The notes beneath the pieces were generated by a model that ran no database searches, had not been told where the DNA came from, and saw only the letters and a program-made list of their open reading frames with translations. From Kryptolebias marmoratus (taxonomy: Eukaryota > Chordata > Actinopteri > Cyprinodontiformes > Rivulidae): a stretch of DNA of 64,000 nt. This document shows positions 13,041 through 24,068 of this stretch, piece after piece. The first letter of the stretch is position 1. Every line of letters begins with the position of its first letter. The stretch lies in the NCBI RefSeq assembly GCF_001649575.2, contig NC_051449.1, positions 17,888,208 to 17,952,207 of the forward strand, written 5' to 3'. A program made the position numbers and the translations under genes.

Positions 13041-13480
13041 TAGTTTCTGATATTACTCGGCACTATCTGATGACAGCAGCCTCTGACCCTTTATGATTTA
13101 TCCCGGGGTAGCTTTTTGCTTAGCGTGCATGGTCTTTTTTTAGTAAGGCTATTCACATTCACACAATTCCACGTATTCACGCCTGAGAGCTGACCACGGA
13201 CATTCATCTCTGGCCAATCAGCAGCTTCACCCGAGCATTGCTCACTCTTTTTTTTTTGCCACTTTGCTGCCTCACCGGCGGACTTCCATTCACTGCGGAT
13301 TTCTCCATTTCAAAAACCCATCATGTTCACATTCACAACTTGCGAGGCAGTTATACATCAAGCGGTGACTTATTTGGCTGATTGCGCATTGCGGCTTCGG
13401 AGTTACAGTGTATCCACTGTAGCGGTTCCATTAATTGGAAAAGTGTCTTCTATTCGAGGGCATGATTAAAATATGGTGCT
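13041..13480. promoter_or_regulatory. Candidate conserved non-coding block
   Basis: Single-copy segment with a GGCCAATCAGC CCAAT-type box near 13212 and the stretch 13340-13470 containing GGCTGATTGCGCATTGCGG and TTCCATTAATTGG. The flanks are ordinary. The regulatory interpretation is inferred. Confidence 0.22.
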
Positions 13481-15736
13481 CTGTGTTTCTGTGATAAGGA
13501 CTCAGAGAGATGGAGAGATATGAGACGAGCGAGCTCAGAGGAAGTTAGAAAAAAAAGGAGAGGCCCGGAGGCCTGGCATGCTGGGTCACAATCCAGTGCC
13601 TGTGGGGGGTCACCAGCGGGAGAGGAGGCATCAACTGGCTCAATGAAAGTGGACTAAAAGCCTCCGTTTTATCTTTTTGGGCCTGTGAGAAACAACAGGG
13701 AAAAAAAGTAGCTTCACAAAGCCACTAATATGGTCTGTGAAAGTCCAGGACAAAGAGTGCTTGTGGCAATAACTGGTTTTAGAGTTGACTGAGAGTTGCA
13801 GGGATGACATTTCCAACTGCAAAAGAAGCAAATGTTCTGACACACTCAGCTCCACAGCGGCAAGAATACTTAAAATATAAGAAAAGGAAGAAAAAAAAAA
13901 CAAAAATCACAGTATCCCTTTGAGATCTTTCACTGCTTCTCCTCCACACTGCTGCTCACTTAGTGATGAATATTTATACTGTTCACACTTTAACATGGCC
14001 TGGTGTCAGCTTGGCCATTTATACTGCTGGAGATACTTCACATGTGAATACAAAAATAAAGTTTCAGAGTTGGGACACTGTGTCTCTTGTGGGGAAATGT
14101 CTGTGCGTGTAGGGAGGGGAGCGCGGGAGGATGGGGGAGGGGAGGGGGGTCTCCTCTATTTCTTGTCCTTGATTCCATGGTTTGGTTGTGTGACAGGCCC
14201 TGCGGTGTGAGGAGATGGTGTGGAAACAGGCTTGGCTGACTGCTTTGGCTCCACTCCCTTTTCAATCCCTGTAGGGAGCCTTTGCTCCCCCTTTCTCAAT
14301 GCCACACATTGCACCTCAAGGTGGGCTTTACCCCTGCATAATTATCCATCCATACTCCACAGCTCTTGGCTCCCCAAAAGCCAAACTGGCTGCATACTAG
14401 GGCCAAGCCAAGGTAGCTTTGGGAAGAAAAGCAGCTGATCTGGGTTGGAGGTCCTCCCCTGGGAGGCGCAGCATGAGCCGAAATGGAGCCAGGTGGCGTG
14501 GATAGATCGCTGGTAACCACAGGGCTGGTTAGGGACATACAGGATTCAGCATACGAGCGCAGCCAGACTTCTCCGCACAGCCCTGCATCTTTACTCCAGT
14601 GGAAACAGCTGCAAGCCTCAGCATCCTTTGTCAAAATGAAAATGGGTTCTATTTTCACCGCAACTTTGTTCAGGAGCAGTAAGCTGAACAGAAGAGGTAA
14701 AGTAATTACGGGAGCCAGAACGTGCACTCGGGATGCAAACAAACATTTCTGGGGGGAAAAAAGGCAAGAGGAATGAAACGAAGGGTGCTGAAGGAACTTT
14801 TTGTTGTCCTTTTAACTCAGAGTGCTGCCCTATTTATTTAACATAAGAGCTTTTCTGCAGCTTTGAATTTTTAAGAGAATTTGCACTCTTTCCAGTCTCT
14901 GAATGGGTTCTTAGGGACAGTTTAGTGGGCTTTAAAACTGACATCTCCAACAAAACTACATAGCCTCACCTGGCTTTTAAACAATGGGTGAAAACATTTC
15001 CTATCTATGGCCACATAATGACAACACATAACCTGTTGTGTTGACTTCAAATCTGGTTTAACTTGCTGTACCTCAACGCTGCACTCCGCCAGCCATTGAT
15101 TGATCTGAGGCTCTGAAACACAGCCAAAGAGCTATCAACCTTTTATAGTGTCGCTTTTAGAGGGAAATGGATTGCCACAGTGGGAGGGGAAAGATGAGAG
15201 AGACAGACAGAGTGGGAGAGGGTAAAATATCTGCGGACAAACGACCGACGTAATCAAATCACCCTCATCGGAAGCTCATCATTCACTCCTTAGCAGCTCA
15301 CGCTGTGGCTTATTAGCAAAGTGTGTGTATAGAGATGCATGCATTCAATCACAATAAGAATCCTGTCCTGTTTAGTGTAGCGAGTCATCATGTGTATGCT
15401 TTAATTTAGAGCTAGCATGGGGGGAAACTTCAGAGAATATGTGCTCACTTGGTTTCGTAGAATAAAAAGAAGTGGTAAACAAAACCCTGGATAATATTTG
15501 GCTGATACTATTTATAAAAAGCTACAGTATCCATCGAGCAAGTCAAACAGTTTAGCTTAATGATCAGAAACACAGAGGAAGCAACAGCTATGAGCACCTC
15601 TAATGGTGGCAGTTTCATTCTGTTTTGTCTGTTTTGGAAAAAGGAAAATGTTACTCCAGCCAAACTCTGTCTAAAAAGTAAAGTCTTCAGCTAAACTTTA
15701 ATCTTCTTTTATTATTATTATTTAACTGTGTAATTA
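13481..15736. other. Stretch without a gene; G-rich tract at 14.1 kb
   Basis: Overlapping open frames of 97 codons (plus, 14483-14776) and 148 codons (minus, 14296-14742) exist, but neither has a recognisable domain or splice structure. 14112-14149 is a dense series of G runs that fits a G-quadruplex pattern on the plus strand. Confidence 0.45.
14112..14149 (+). other. Potential G-quadruplex tract
   Basis: At least five runs of three or more G within 38 bases, separated by one to four bases. This matches the usual intramolecular quadruplex pattern; no function is implied. Confidence 0.6.
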
Positions 15737-16112
15737 CCTCCGCCAAGCAGGTTATTTATTCAGTAGCATGTCTTGTCTGTCTGTCTGTGCACATGATAAC
15801 TCAAAAAGCTATGAACTGATTTCCATGAAATTTTTAGGAAACGTCAAACATGGTACAAGGAAGAAGTGATTAAATGTTGGAGGTGATCATTAAAAACTTG
15901 TCTCTGCTCCAACATGTGACGGAAGTTGTGTCCATTGGTTTGTTTGTCTGTTAGCAAGATCAGGAAAAACTTAATGAATAGATTTGGATGGAATCTTCAG
16001 GAAATGTTGGGGTTGTCAAAAAAAAAAAAAGGATTATTTTGGTGGTGATCCAGATTATGATCCGGATCATAATCTGGCCTTGGTGGAGGTTTGCGCTCTC
16101 GTGCTTCTAGTT
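15737..16112 (+). repeat. Dispersed repeat family B, forward copy
   Basis: Begins ACCTCCGCCAAGCAGG and ends GGTGGAGGTTTGCGCTCTC followed by GCTTCTAGTTA. The interior contains the typical GTCTGTCTGT, GATAACTCAAAAAGC and GGTACAAGGAAGAAGTG segments of a common teleost interspersed repeat. A second partial unit starts near 15905. An inverted relative lies at 17164-17391. No coding capacity. Confidence 0.7.
16050..16077. repeat. Perfect 28-bp palindrome
   Basis: The half-site CCAGATTATGATCC is followed directly by its exact reverse complement, with no spacer. It lies in the last third of the family-B repeat, where related copies normally carry a GATCCGGATC-type motif. Confidence 0.95.
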
Positions 16113-17163
16113 AAATAATATCAAATCTACGCAAATGAGGTCTGGTCTTAACAGTAGTATTCATTACAAAGCTCCTGGACTTTTTTTTGTTTGTTTGTTT
16201 TTTGTTTTAGTGACAAGCATTCTTTAAGGCTTTTACCATCATACAAAAGCTAAGATGTTTGAGAATGCAATAATTTTAAAATGAAATAGTGTCAATTCAA
16301 GTTCTTCGATTATTCCGTCTAAAAGTGGACTTGATTCAAAAGCACAAGTTCTTACACACATGGCTGGAATCAATAAGAACCACAGAGTGTTGTTTTATCC
16401 CCACTGCACCCCATCGTGCCTCTTCTCGACTCGCCCGCTACTCGAGTAAAAGCCTCAAGCAGTCCTTGGGGTAAGAAGTTACCTTAGCTGCTAGTTATCC
16501 AAACGCAATTAAGTACAGATCACTTTCTGTGCTTTTTTTCCTCGCTAAAATTTAATAAATCAGTTTGGCTGTAAAATCAAAACCTATACAGAGCGAGAAC
16601 TGAAATATTGGAAGTGTTCAGCCACACTGCGGCTCTCGCAGGTGCATGTGGGCGCTTGACAGCTAGTGTTAAAAACTCTTTCCACCTCCTTTAATCCACT
16701 GACAAGCTTTAGGGTCCATTTACTGACATGGAAGTGCATTTAATGATACCCCTAAGTATGATTAAGAGAGAGGGAGAGAGAAAAAAAACAAAATGAGTTT
16801 CATCTTTTATGGCAGCTGTTCATGGACATCAATGAATGCCTGTGGGTGTATACATTATGCCTGTGCATTCATTATAAAAGTTAGTTTGTAACCACCTACT
16901 GCTGATCTTTGAACTTTTGACCTCTACATTGAAAAACTGAATGATGCAAAAAAAAAGTCATTTCAAATATGAAATTTCATTATTTGACAGCATAGGCTTT
17001 GGACCAGTGCAATTTGATTCTGACCCACATTGCCTTGGCTACAAACTTTGATAAAAATCCTATATTAGACAATACAATATGATATAATAAGATATGGTAA
17101 GTATACAACAGGATACATTACAGTCCAATATACAACAATTCAATAAAATAAAAACAATAATAA
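16113..17163. other. Stretch without a recognisable gene
   Basis: AT-rich DNA. A TTTGTTTG run is at 16180-16210 and 17050-17160 is very A/T-rich. No coding signal. Confidence 0.5.
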
Positions 17164-17391
17164 ACTAGAAGCACTCAGAGATCGCAAACCTCCGCCAACG
17201 CCATAGGGTCACTGACAACTGAACTCTTGATCATGATCCAGAGCACTACCAAAATTTAATCACTTGTTTTGTGTGACAACCCCAGAATTTCATCAAAATC
17301 TGTTTATTAGGTTTTAGGTAATCTTGCTAACGGATGAACGAACAAACAAATAAACCAACACTATCTAAAACCTTCTTGGTGGAGGTAAAAA
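17164..17391 (-). repeat. Dispersed repeat family B, inverted copy
   Basis: Starts AACTAGAAGCACTCAGAG, continues CGCAAACCTCCGCC and ends CTTGGTGGAGGTAA, the reverse-complement order of the 15737-16112 copy. Diverged and shorter than that copy. Confidence 0.7.
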
Positions 17392-17599
17392 CACCCAAAC
17401 AATCTTGTTTATTTACAAGCAGCTCAAATGGCTGAATTTTATGTAGCTTCAGGGGTGGTAGATTAACAGGATAGATCTGAATTCATCTTTTAATTGAATA
17501 CATACATGATCACAATCACATCACAGCCCAGTCACAACAGTGGAACCTCATTTGCAAATTCCATCTCTTCCTTTGGAAAGAGTAAAATTTGAAAAGAAA

Positions 17600-17885
17600 C
17601 CTAAACAAGGTTTTGACAAACGGGTTACCTGTGACGTTCACCTTTAACCCCACGATGTTGAAATCAATAGGGATCATCCTTGACCCATGAGGAGCCCAGC
17701 TGGGCAGATTCACATTCCTATATTACATGACTGCAGAGTAATCTTGTTAAAAGACAGATAGACAGACAAACCACCCAACGCCATTAAAAACAATACCTCC
17801 TTGGCACGGGTAACAATATGATGTGGTATTATTTATTAAACTTTATTGTCCCCTTAAGAAAATTTGTTTTGTACTCAGTGCTGTC
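17600..17885. repeat. Two short interspersed repeat fragments
   Basis: 17600-17822 carries the CCCAGCTGGGCAGATTCACATT and ACAGACAAACCACCCAACG segments and an ACCTCCTTGGCACGGGTAA end that I recognise from a common teleost repeat. 17838-17885 is an AACTTTATTGTCCCC segment often found at ends of fish SINE/DNA elements. Family names are not known to me. Confidence 0.5.
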
Positions 17886-19620
17886 TCTTTAGTTGCTTTC
17901 ACAAAAGATCCATAAATATACAGACTACAAAAGCAATGCAAAAATGATCCACCACATTACAAAGATTTCTTTTAATGTAAAAGAAAGCACTTTTTATCAA
18001 ATTCAAATCTTACCTCAAAATTGGAGCTAAAAAGCCAGGCTAAACTGAATCAGTCTTTTTTTTTTTAATTTGTCTCTTTTAGTATGTTGAGATTGCCTCT
18101 GAGAAGTCGACACTTTTTTAATGTCGGTATTTCATGTAACAAACGGAGAAGATTTAACCGCTGTTAAACGGAGAGGGGGCGACCGGGGTTGCTCTGCTCG
18201 CTTAGCGAAAGAAAGAAGCTATAAAAGAAGGGCAACATGTAAGGCAACACTTTTATCGAGTCATTTCAAGAGGTGGAGTAATGCCATTGTGGCGAAGAGA
18301 AAAGACCCTCTGGCCATGAAAACCAGCATATGACCTGAGAAACACCCACACAGCAATAACACCAATCTCCCATCTCAAGCATCGGCTAATGCACAGAACT
18401 TCGACTGCACCGAATGAACATGCAGACTACGTGTCTCTAGAGGTGAGACAGAAATCCAAAGACCTGACAAGATAAGTCAAAGCGATTCAACGCCTTGAGG
18501 CAGCAGGGAAGAAAGGATTGAGGTGAGGGAGCAGGAGAATGGAGGATGAAGGGAGGAGAAATATTCACGGGGGGAAAAGAAAGAGTGACACCAGACGAGA
18601 TGAAATGAGAAGAGGAGGCAGAGCGAGAGGAGGCGGTGTAGGAGGAGAGAGGCAAAACATCGGGAGAGGAGAGAACGCGAACGGAGTGGTGGAAGCAAAA
18701 TGTGGGAGGAGTGGGAAAGACACGAGCGCCAAGTGTAAAAAAAAAAAAAACGGAGAGGAGACCGTGGAAGTGGAGCTGCATTTGGAGGTACTAAATGAGT
18801 CAGAGCTCAGGAGAAGAAAGAAGGATGTGTTCCCAGATGAGAGCGAAAAAGACAGGGAGATAAACTGTCAAGAGAAGCCGGTAAATCCGGGCCGACGGAG
18901 CGGGAGCGTGTGTGCATTTAGATGTTGTCCCACATGCACAAAAAAAGCCCGGGCGACTCTAAAGTATTCGGTGGTGAGATGTTGGAGAGAGCGGGAAGGA
19001 GGGGTGGGGGGGTGGGGGGGCAAAAGAGGGGCAAAGTGAGTGAGAGGGATGGTGGCTGGTGATTCGCTGATGCTATCTAGGCCCGGGTAGATGTGTGTGA
19101 CACAATCTCAAATTGGAAATCGCTGTTTCAATCTCCCCTCACTCGGCGGCTACCCGCTCCACTGATAACAAGAGCGGCCTAATTCTATTAAAAATATCCC
19201 ATGAGTGCAGTAGTGGCTGAGAAGAAGACAGTGAGGATGAGAAGGAAAGGGGAGTGTGAGTGAAGGTGGGAGACAGAGGCCAAAAGCAGCAGAGAGCGCA
19301 GAAACACTGGAGTAGCGAATGTGGGGAAAAAAAAAAAAAAACTAAAGCGAGCTTTGAAGTGAGCGCACGGGGAGAAAGTTTCCCCTTCTCTCCTGCTGTA
19401 TCTCTTTACCCCATCTGCCCATCATTTCTCCGAGCCTCTCCATCTCAGTAAATCAACCCCCTCTATCTATCTAACTACCGATCTGCCTATTTATCCTTCC
19501 ATCCATCTGCCAGCTCTTATCACCCTCCACAGGTTACTGTTCTCCTTTACGACAGCCTCCCCATCCCCTCTGCCTTTCATTGGACCTCCTGCTCCATCTT
19601 CCTCTGCTCTTCGCCTTCAC
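17886..19620. other. Purine-rich then pyrimidine-rich stretch without a gene
   Basis: 18500-19040 is strongly purine-rich; its 166-codon plus-strand frame (18539-19039) is dominated by Arg, Gly, Glu and Lys and has no recognisable domain. 19001-19020 is a G-run tract of quadruplex type. 19380-19620 is pyrimidine-rich with CTATCTATC and CCATCCATC pieces. 19125-19215, with CACTGATAACAAGAGCGGCC-like sequence, could be a small conserved element. Confidence 0.45.
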
Positions 19621-20254
19621 GTTTGACTCTTCGCATCCATTTAGTCAAACCGTTTCCCCATACAAAGCAAGCTAGCCTCGCAGGCTGGCAGCCACTTGCG
19701 GTTTCATCTCACTCTTCAAACTCTACGGCCGGTTGGGGAACTCTAAAAAGTACTTTGTTTTCCCTGTTTAACTGAAGACAGATTTAAGTGGATGGTTAAT
19801 TATTATATACTAAAGTCCATGGCCTTTTCTAGGATGTCTAAATATGTTTGCAACCTTGTATAATCAGCTCTTCCATTTTGTTATAATCCCTCTCTAATAC
19901 AGCCCAAATACAGAACTGCCTAATGCCTTTAGCAGAGTCAGTTTGCTGAAGATGATGGTGATGTGGGAGGACTCAGATGGGCATATTTAAAGAATGAGAA
20001 ACAAAAAAGGTGCAGAGCTCTACCCCAAGCTATTCCAAAGGCCATTTCATAAGAAACATGTTTTAAGGGCTTGAGAGGATGATGAAGTGGGAGTTTAAGG
20101 CCCAATCCCATTTCCTACTGTTACCCACTTTGGCCTTAATTCAAAGTCATAAAGACAAGTAGTCATTGCCTGCCAATATAAGCAGGCCAAACTGTAATTG
20201 CCTCTATGTGTGTGTGTGAGAGAGAGGGTGTGTGTGTGTGTTTGTTTTTTCTGT
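19621..20254. other. Stretch without a recognisable gene
   Basis: No coding signal. A short GT/GA microsatellite is at 20206-20240. Confidence 0.5.
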
Positions 20255-20350
20255 CTATTAATAAAATATTTTATGAACCAGTGGACAGATTTCATTAAAA
20301 ACTCACAGACATACATCTCCAACTGACTGATTTAACCCAATTCAAGATGG
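20255..20350 (-). repeat. Short fragment of dispersed repeat family A
   Basis: Contains ATGAACCAGTGGACAGATTTC and CAATTCAAGATGGCCGCCAC in the order expected for the reverse complement of family A. Confidence 0.6.
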
Positions 20351-20454
20351 CCGCCACAGAATATCATCCTCAACATCCCTTTATATACCAAAAACACACC
20401 TGAAACTGTAACGAACCGTGTGCTTGACAATTGGACCCAAGCGTGCAGATAACA

Positions 20455-20588
20455 GGCAAGTCAAGTCAAGTCAAATCAAATATCTTACACTTTTTACAGC
20501 AACAAGGCAGTTAAAAGTGCTTTACAGCATGAAAATACAAACATCCAGAGCAAAAGTAACATGAAAACACACGCAAAAATATGAGGTA
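20455..20588. repeat. Older repeat interrupted by a pogo-like element (left part)
   Basis: A CAAGTCAAGTCAAATCAAA start followed by AAAGTGCTTTACAGC resembles the fish repeat that normally reads as an actin-promoter-like GTCAAGTC tract. It is cut at 20588 by the pogo-like element and similar A-rich sequence resumes at 22263. That the two sides were once contiguous is inferred. Confidence 0.4.
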
Positions 20589-20704
20589 ACCGTATTTTCC
20601 GGTCTACAAGGCACACCTAAAAGTCATAAATTTTCTCAAAAATCGGCGGTGCGCCTTATGTGTGTACTGAATTCCAAAATATGTCCCTGACACAGGGACA
20701 TACG

Positions 20705-21605
20705 CAGGGACGTGCGGTCAGGGGAGGCAGGTGAGGCAGAGCCTCCCCTGTCATCATGACAAGAAAAAAAAAAATTCATAACATAAAATGAATATTAATA
20801 TTTGTCCACTGATCTTTATGTATGAGTAATTTTCGAACATTTTTATGGTCCAAATCGCNNNNNNNNNNNNNNNNNNNNNNNNNNNNNNNNNNNNNNNNNN
20901 NNNNNNNNNNNNNNNNNNNNNNNNNNNNNNNNNNNNNNNNNNNNNNNNNNNNNNNNNNNNNNNNNNNNNNNNNNNNNNNNNNNNNNNNNNNNNNNNNNNN
21001 NNNNNNNNNNNNNNNNNNNNNNNNNNNNNNNNNNNNNNNNNNNNNNNNNNNNNNNNNNNNNNNNNNNNNNNNNNNNNNNNNNNNNNNNNNNNNNNNNNNN
21101 NNNNNNNNNNNNNNNNNNNNNNNNNNNNNNNNNNNNNNNNNNNNNNNNNNNNNNNNNNNNNNNNNNNNNNNNNNNNNNNNNNNNNNNNNNNNNNNNNNNN
21201 NNNNNNNNNNNNNNNNNNNNNNNNNNNNNNNNNNNNNNNNNNNNNNNNNNNNNNNNNNNNNNNNNNNNNNNNNNNNNNNNNNNNNNNNNNNNNNNNNNNN
21301 NNNNNNNNNNNNNNNNNNNNNNNNNNNNNNNNNNNNNNNNNNNNNNNNNNNNNNNNNNNNNNNNNNNNNNNNNNNNNNNNNNNNNNNNNNNNNNNNNNNN
21401 NNNNNNNNNNNNNNNNNNNNNNNNNNNNNNNNNNNNNNNNNNNNNNNNNNNNNNNNNNNNAGAGAGAGTGTGTGTGTGTGTGAAGAACGCTGATGAGATA
21501 TGAAATAACCAGCAGCCAATTGAATAAGCTACCCTTTTGGATTTATATATTTGTAAATCTGACTCTCAGTGCCTCACCAACCATGAACCTCACCGCACGT
21601 CACTG
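20705..21605. mobile_element. hAT-like nonautonomous element with 8-bp TSD
   Basis: The ends are CAGGGACGTGCGGT (left) and CAGTGACGTGCGGT (right, reverse complement), 13 of 14 identical, with a shared GGTGAGGCA further in. The flanks carry the direct repeat GACATACG at 20697-20704 and 21606-21613. An 8-bp duplication with CAGNG termini is the standard signature of the hAT superfamily. The element sits wholly inside the pogo-like element, so it is the younger insertion. 602 of its 901 bases are undetermined, so coding content is unknown, though the visible ends have none. Confidence 0.8.
20859..21460. other. Assembly gap (602 N)
   Basis: A run of N inside the hAT-like element. The right edge resumes directly in a GA/GT microsatellite (21461-21482), which probably caused the gap. 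Any reading frame spanning it is meaningless. One further isolated N is at 27163 at the start of a TA repeat. Confidence 0.99.
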
Positions 21606-21635
21606 GACATACGGTAATGTGTACAGCATCGGTAC

Positions 21636-21735
21636 GCACGCTGGCAGCAATAAACCAATAAGAGAACACTACGTAATACGTACAGTATGCACGCTGGCAG
21701 CGATAAACCAATCAGAGAACATTATGTAATATAAT
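21636..21735. repeat. 53-bp tandem duplication inside the pogo-like element
   Basis: The GCACGCTGGCAGC...AATAAACCAATAAGAGAAC unit at 21636 recurs at 21689 with few differences, followed both times by ACGTAAT/ATGTAAT. Confidence 0.85.
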
Positions 21736-21749
21736 ATATTTCAGAGCTT

Positions 21750-22110
21750 GCCATCATTCCAAGACGATTAAAAAAAGAACTCCAACCACTGGACGTTGGT
21801 GTAAACAGGGCATTTAAAGTGAAGTTGCGAGTGGCGTAGGAGCGATGGATGACTGACGGCGAACACACGTTTACTAAGACGGGGGCAGCGCCGGGCGAGT
21901 TACGCCATCATACGCGAATGGATTGTGGATGCCTGGGCTAAGGTATCTGCTTTAACTTTCGTCCGAGCTTTCACGAAAGCCGGCATCATTGCTGAACAGC
22001 CCTCTGGCAACGAGACCGACTCCGACAATGATGAGAGGGAACCTGGCACGTTTGATAGCGAAATTCAGACAGAGGATGAGGACTTTGATGGATTTGTGGA
22101 AGAAGAATGA
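21750..22110 (+). pseudogene. Pogo/Tigger-type DDE transposase, C-terminal fragment
   Basis: In its native role this protein cuts and reinserts the transposon. The readable part begins with a frame carrying the KELQPLDVGVNRAFK segment, which matches the LQPLDV box after the DDE domain of pogo/Tigger/jerky-type transposases. An in-frame TAG at about 21837 and a frameshift before 21900 break it. The frame then resumes as YAIIREWIVDAWAKV-like sequence, followed by a RAFTKAGI segment and an acidic tail ending in EDEDFDGFVEEE, with a TGA stop at 22108-22110. The N-terminal HTH domain and catalytic core are missing. It is a dead remnant. Confidence 0.75.
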
Positions 22111-22262
22111 TAAAAAAAATATGTAAAATAATTGTTACATAGTAGAATAAACCAAACTCACTGTTTTGCTTCCGTGACCTTTTTTTTTTTTTTTTTTGTA
22201 GAACGTATGTTTTCGCATGCGCCTTATAATCCAGTGCGCCTTATGGTGCAAAAGATATGGTA

Positions 22263-22760
22263 ATCTAAAAGAAATACATATAAGGTTGCTGCAGAAGCAG
22301 GAAGAGTTAAAAGTAACATAAACAGATGAAAAACTAAGCTAAGAAACTAGAATGTAAAAAGCTAAACTAAACTTATCTAAAACAAGTCATACTAATTTCT
22401 ATTAAAGATAAACTGAGGAAGATACAAGATAGATACTAAGATACAAAAATATAATAAATGGATAATAAGCTAACATAAACTAAACTAAGATTTAAAAACC
22501 TCAGCTGAACAGGTGTAATTCTAAAAAATGGAATTCATTAAATTAAAACAAAACCAGGAGGAGGTAAAGGTGGCATGAACAAAGTTCAACATGGAAGTTA
22601 GCCATGAGTATCTGCCAGCAAACTAAAAGGGCTGACTATAAGCACAGACAGGAGTGATAATAAAATGACATACAGCTGGGCTAATGAGCAGCTGAGGGGC
22701 AGGTGTGAGGAGCGATGGCTAGGAATGAGAAAATGCAGAAAAGCACAAATCATAACGCCA
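22263..22760. repeat. A-rich repeat sequence, right of the pogo-like element
   Basis: A-rich sequence (ACTAAGCTAAGAAAC, AAACTAAACTTATC) continues what may be the interrupted repeat. 22560-22760 has the A-rich body plus GAGCAGCTGAGGGGCAGGTG core shared with the family-C tracts at 26.2, 38 and 60 kb. Confidence 0.4.
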
Positions 22761-24035
22761 CTGATGCCAGTAAAACATGAATGATCTGCGTTGACAACCT
22801 CAGTTCACACCTTGTGTGGACTTTAGCAAGGGTAACAATAAAATGCTTGACATATAAATCTTCTCAACAGCTTTAAAATATAAGCTTAACATCTTTTCTT
22901 GTTACCCTTTACTTGAACAGGATTTCTCACCTTCCATCCATCCATCCATTCTTCTTCATGGGGAGCTGGTGCTCGCTGTAATCACTGCGTCGCCACACCA
23001 CCCGGATTTCTCACTAGAGTTGACCAATGGATCGCCAGGCAATTTTTTTTTTTGGTCATTATCTTTATAATGACAAGCTTTTAGGTCATCAGCTTTATTT
23101 CCAGATATTTCTCAACCTCAGCAATTAATCTTTCCACATCCAATTTTATAGTTTTGATATGAAACAGCATTACAATTAGCCTAAACAAGAGAAGAACTGT
23201 GAAAGAAAGTCCAGAAGAACAGCTACCATAAAACCTGGATTTCCAAGCAAAGGGAGTACACATAAAGAATGTGTTTTTGAAGAAGCAGTGATACTTGAAA
23301 ATAGGACAGTGTTGAGAAATATCAGCAGCCAGCCACTGGTAATGTAGGGGTCATAGTTGAAAATAATGGAGGCATAATTTTTGAATGCGTTTTGCCTTTA
23401 ACAGATCACACAAGATCTTTGAAACGTTGGCGTGCAAGATGGCAGGAAGCATGTATTCCTCCAAGGAATGCTGGGCCTCAAATTTATTTCACGTCCACTG
23501 TGGTACAAACATTAACCCACTAGTGTGGCACATCGTCCTCCGCATGTCTTGCCAAATGAAAAGCCGACTCTTGTCTGGTTCTTAATGTTTGGTGATGTAA
23601 GACTCAGCTGTTCGAAGCTCTCGGCCAGACAAGAACAGAGATTATGAGTAAGACAGAGTATTTGATGAACACGGGATGAAAGATTTCAATAATCTGAGCA
23701 TGCTCCAAAACAATATCATCTTACCCTGTTCAGATTTTTTTCCCTTTTTTCTTTTTTTTTGTTTTTCCTTGAAAAGTGGCTAAACTGAGCAAGAGCTAGA
23801 GCTGGAGTGTTGCGTGTGGGTGTGCGCATGAAGTTGGTCGACAATAAAAAAAAGTAAACAGCTATGACTCCAGCAGCCAGGCTATGAAGTGCCAGACTAA
23901 TGAACTAATCAGACAGTCATTAGTTACTATCAGCTGAAGTCCAAAGCAGCCACTTCTTCTCTTTCTCCTCTGTTCCTCTGCAGCTACAGAGAGCCGAGCA
24001 CGTAGGGAGCAGATGCTCACTCAGCTGTGAAAGAG
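22761..24035. other. Stretch without a gene; small repeat fragment
   Basis: 22930-23010 has CCATCCATCCATTC followed by GGGGAGCTGGTGC, a fragment of the family seen complete at 49.5-50.2 kb. The remainder has no coding signal or recognised repeat. Confidence 0.5.

Positions 24036-24038
<3 letters not shown>

Positions 24039-24067
<29 letters not shown>
24039..24067. repeat. GT microsatellite
   Basis: Uninterrupted GT tract of 29 bases. A G-run tract of quadruplex type follows at 24241-24259. Confidence 0.95.

Positions 24068-24068
<1 letters not shown>

Larger units (their letters stand above)
20589..22260 (+). mobile_element. Non-functional pogo/Tigger-like DNA transposon
   Basis: Left end ACCGTATTTTCCGG...AAGGCACACC and right end (reverse complement) ACCATATCTTTTG...AAGGCGCAC form imperfect terminal inverted repeats, flanked by TA(A) on both sides, as expected for Tc1/mariner-type insertions. 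The GCGCCTTAT motif recurs near both ends. Inside, the plus strand keeps the C-terminal part of a DDE transposase (21750-22110). The rest has been replaced by a hAT-like insertion (20705-21605) and an assembly gap. No complete transposase remains in the readable sequence. Confidence 0.72.

Noticed and set aside
14296..14742. 148-codon minus-strand frame with a hydrophobic N-terminus
   Set aside because: No recognisable family, overlapped by an open frame on the other strand, and no exon boundaries; length is within chance for this composition.
18539..19039. 166-codon plus-strand frame rich in Arg, Gly, Lys and Glu
   Set aside because: It follows a purine-rich tract where stops other than TGA/TAG in rare contexts are few. 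No domain, no splice structure and a G-quadruplex tail.
20776..21519. Long frames of about 210-250 codons
   Set aside because: They span the 602-base run of N and have no evidence value.
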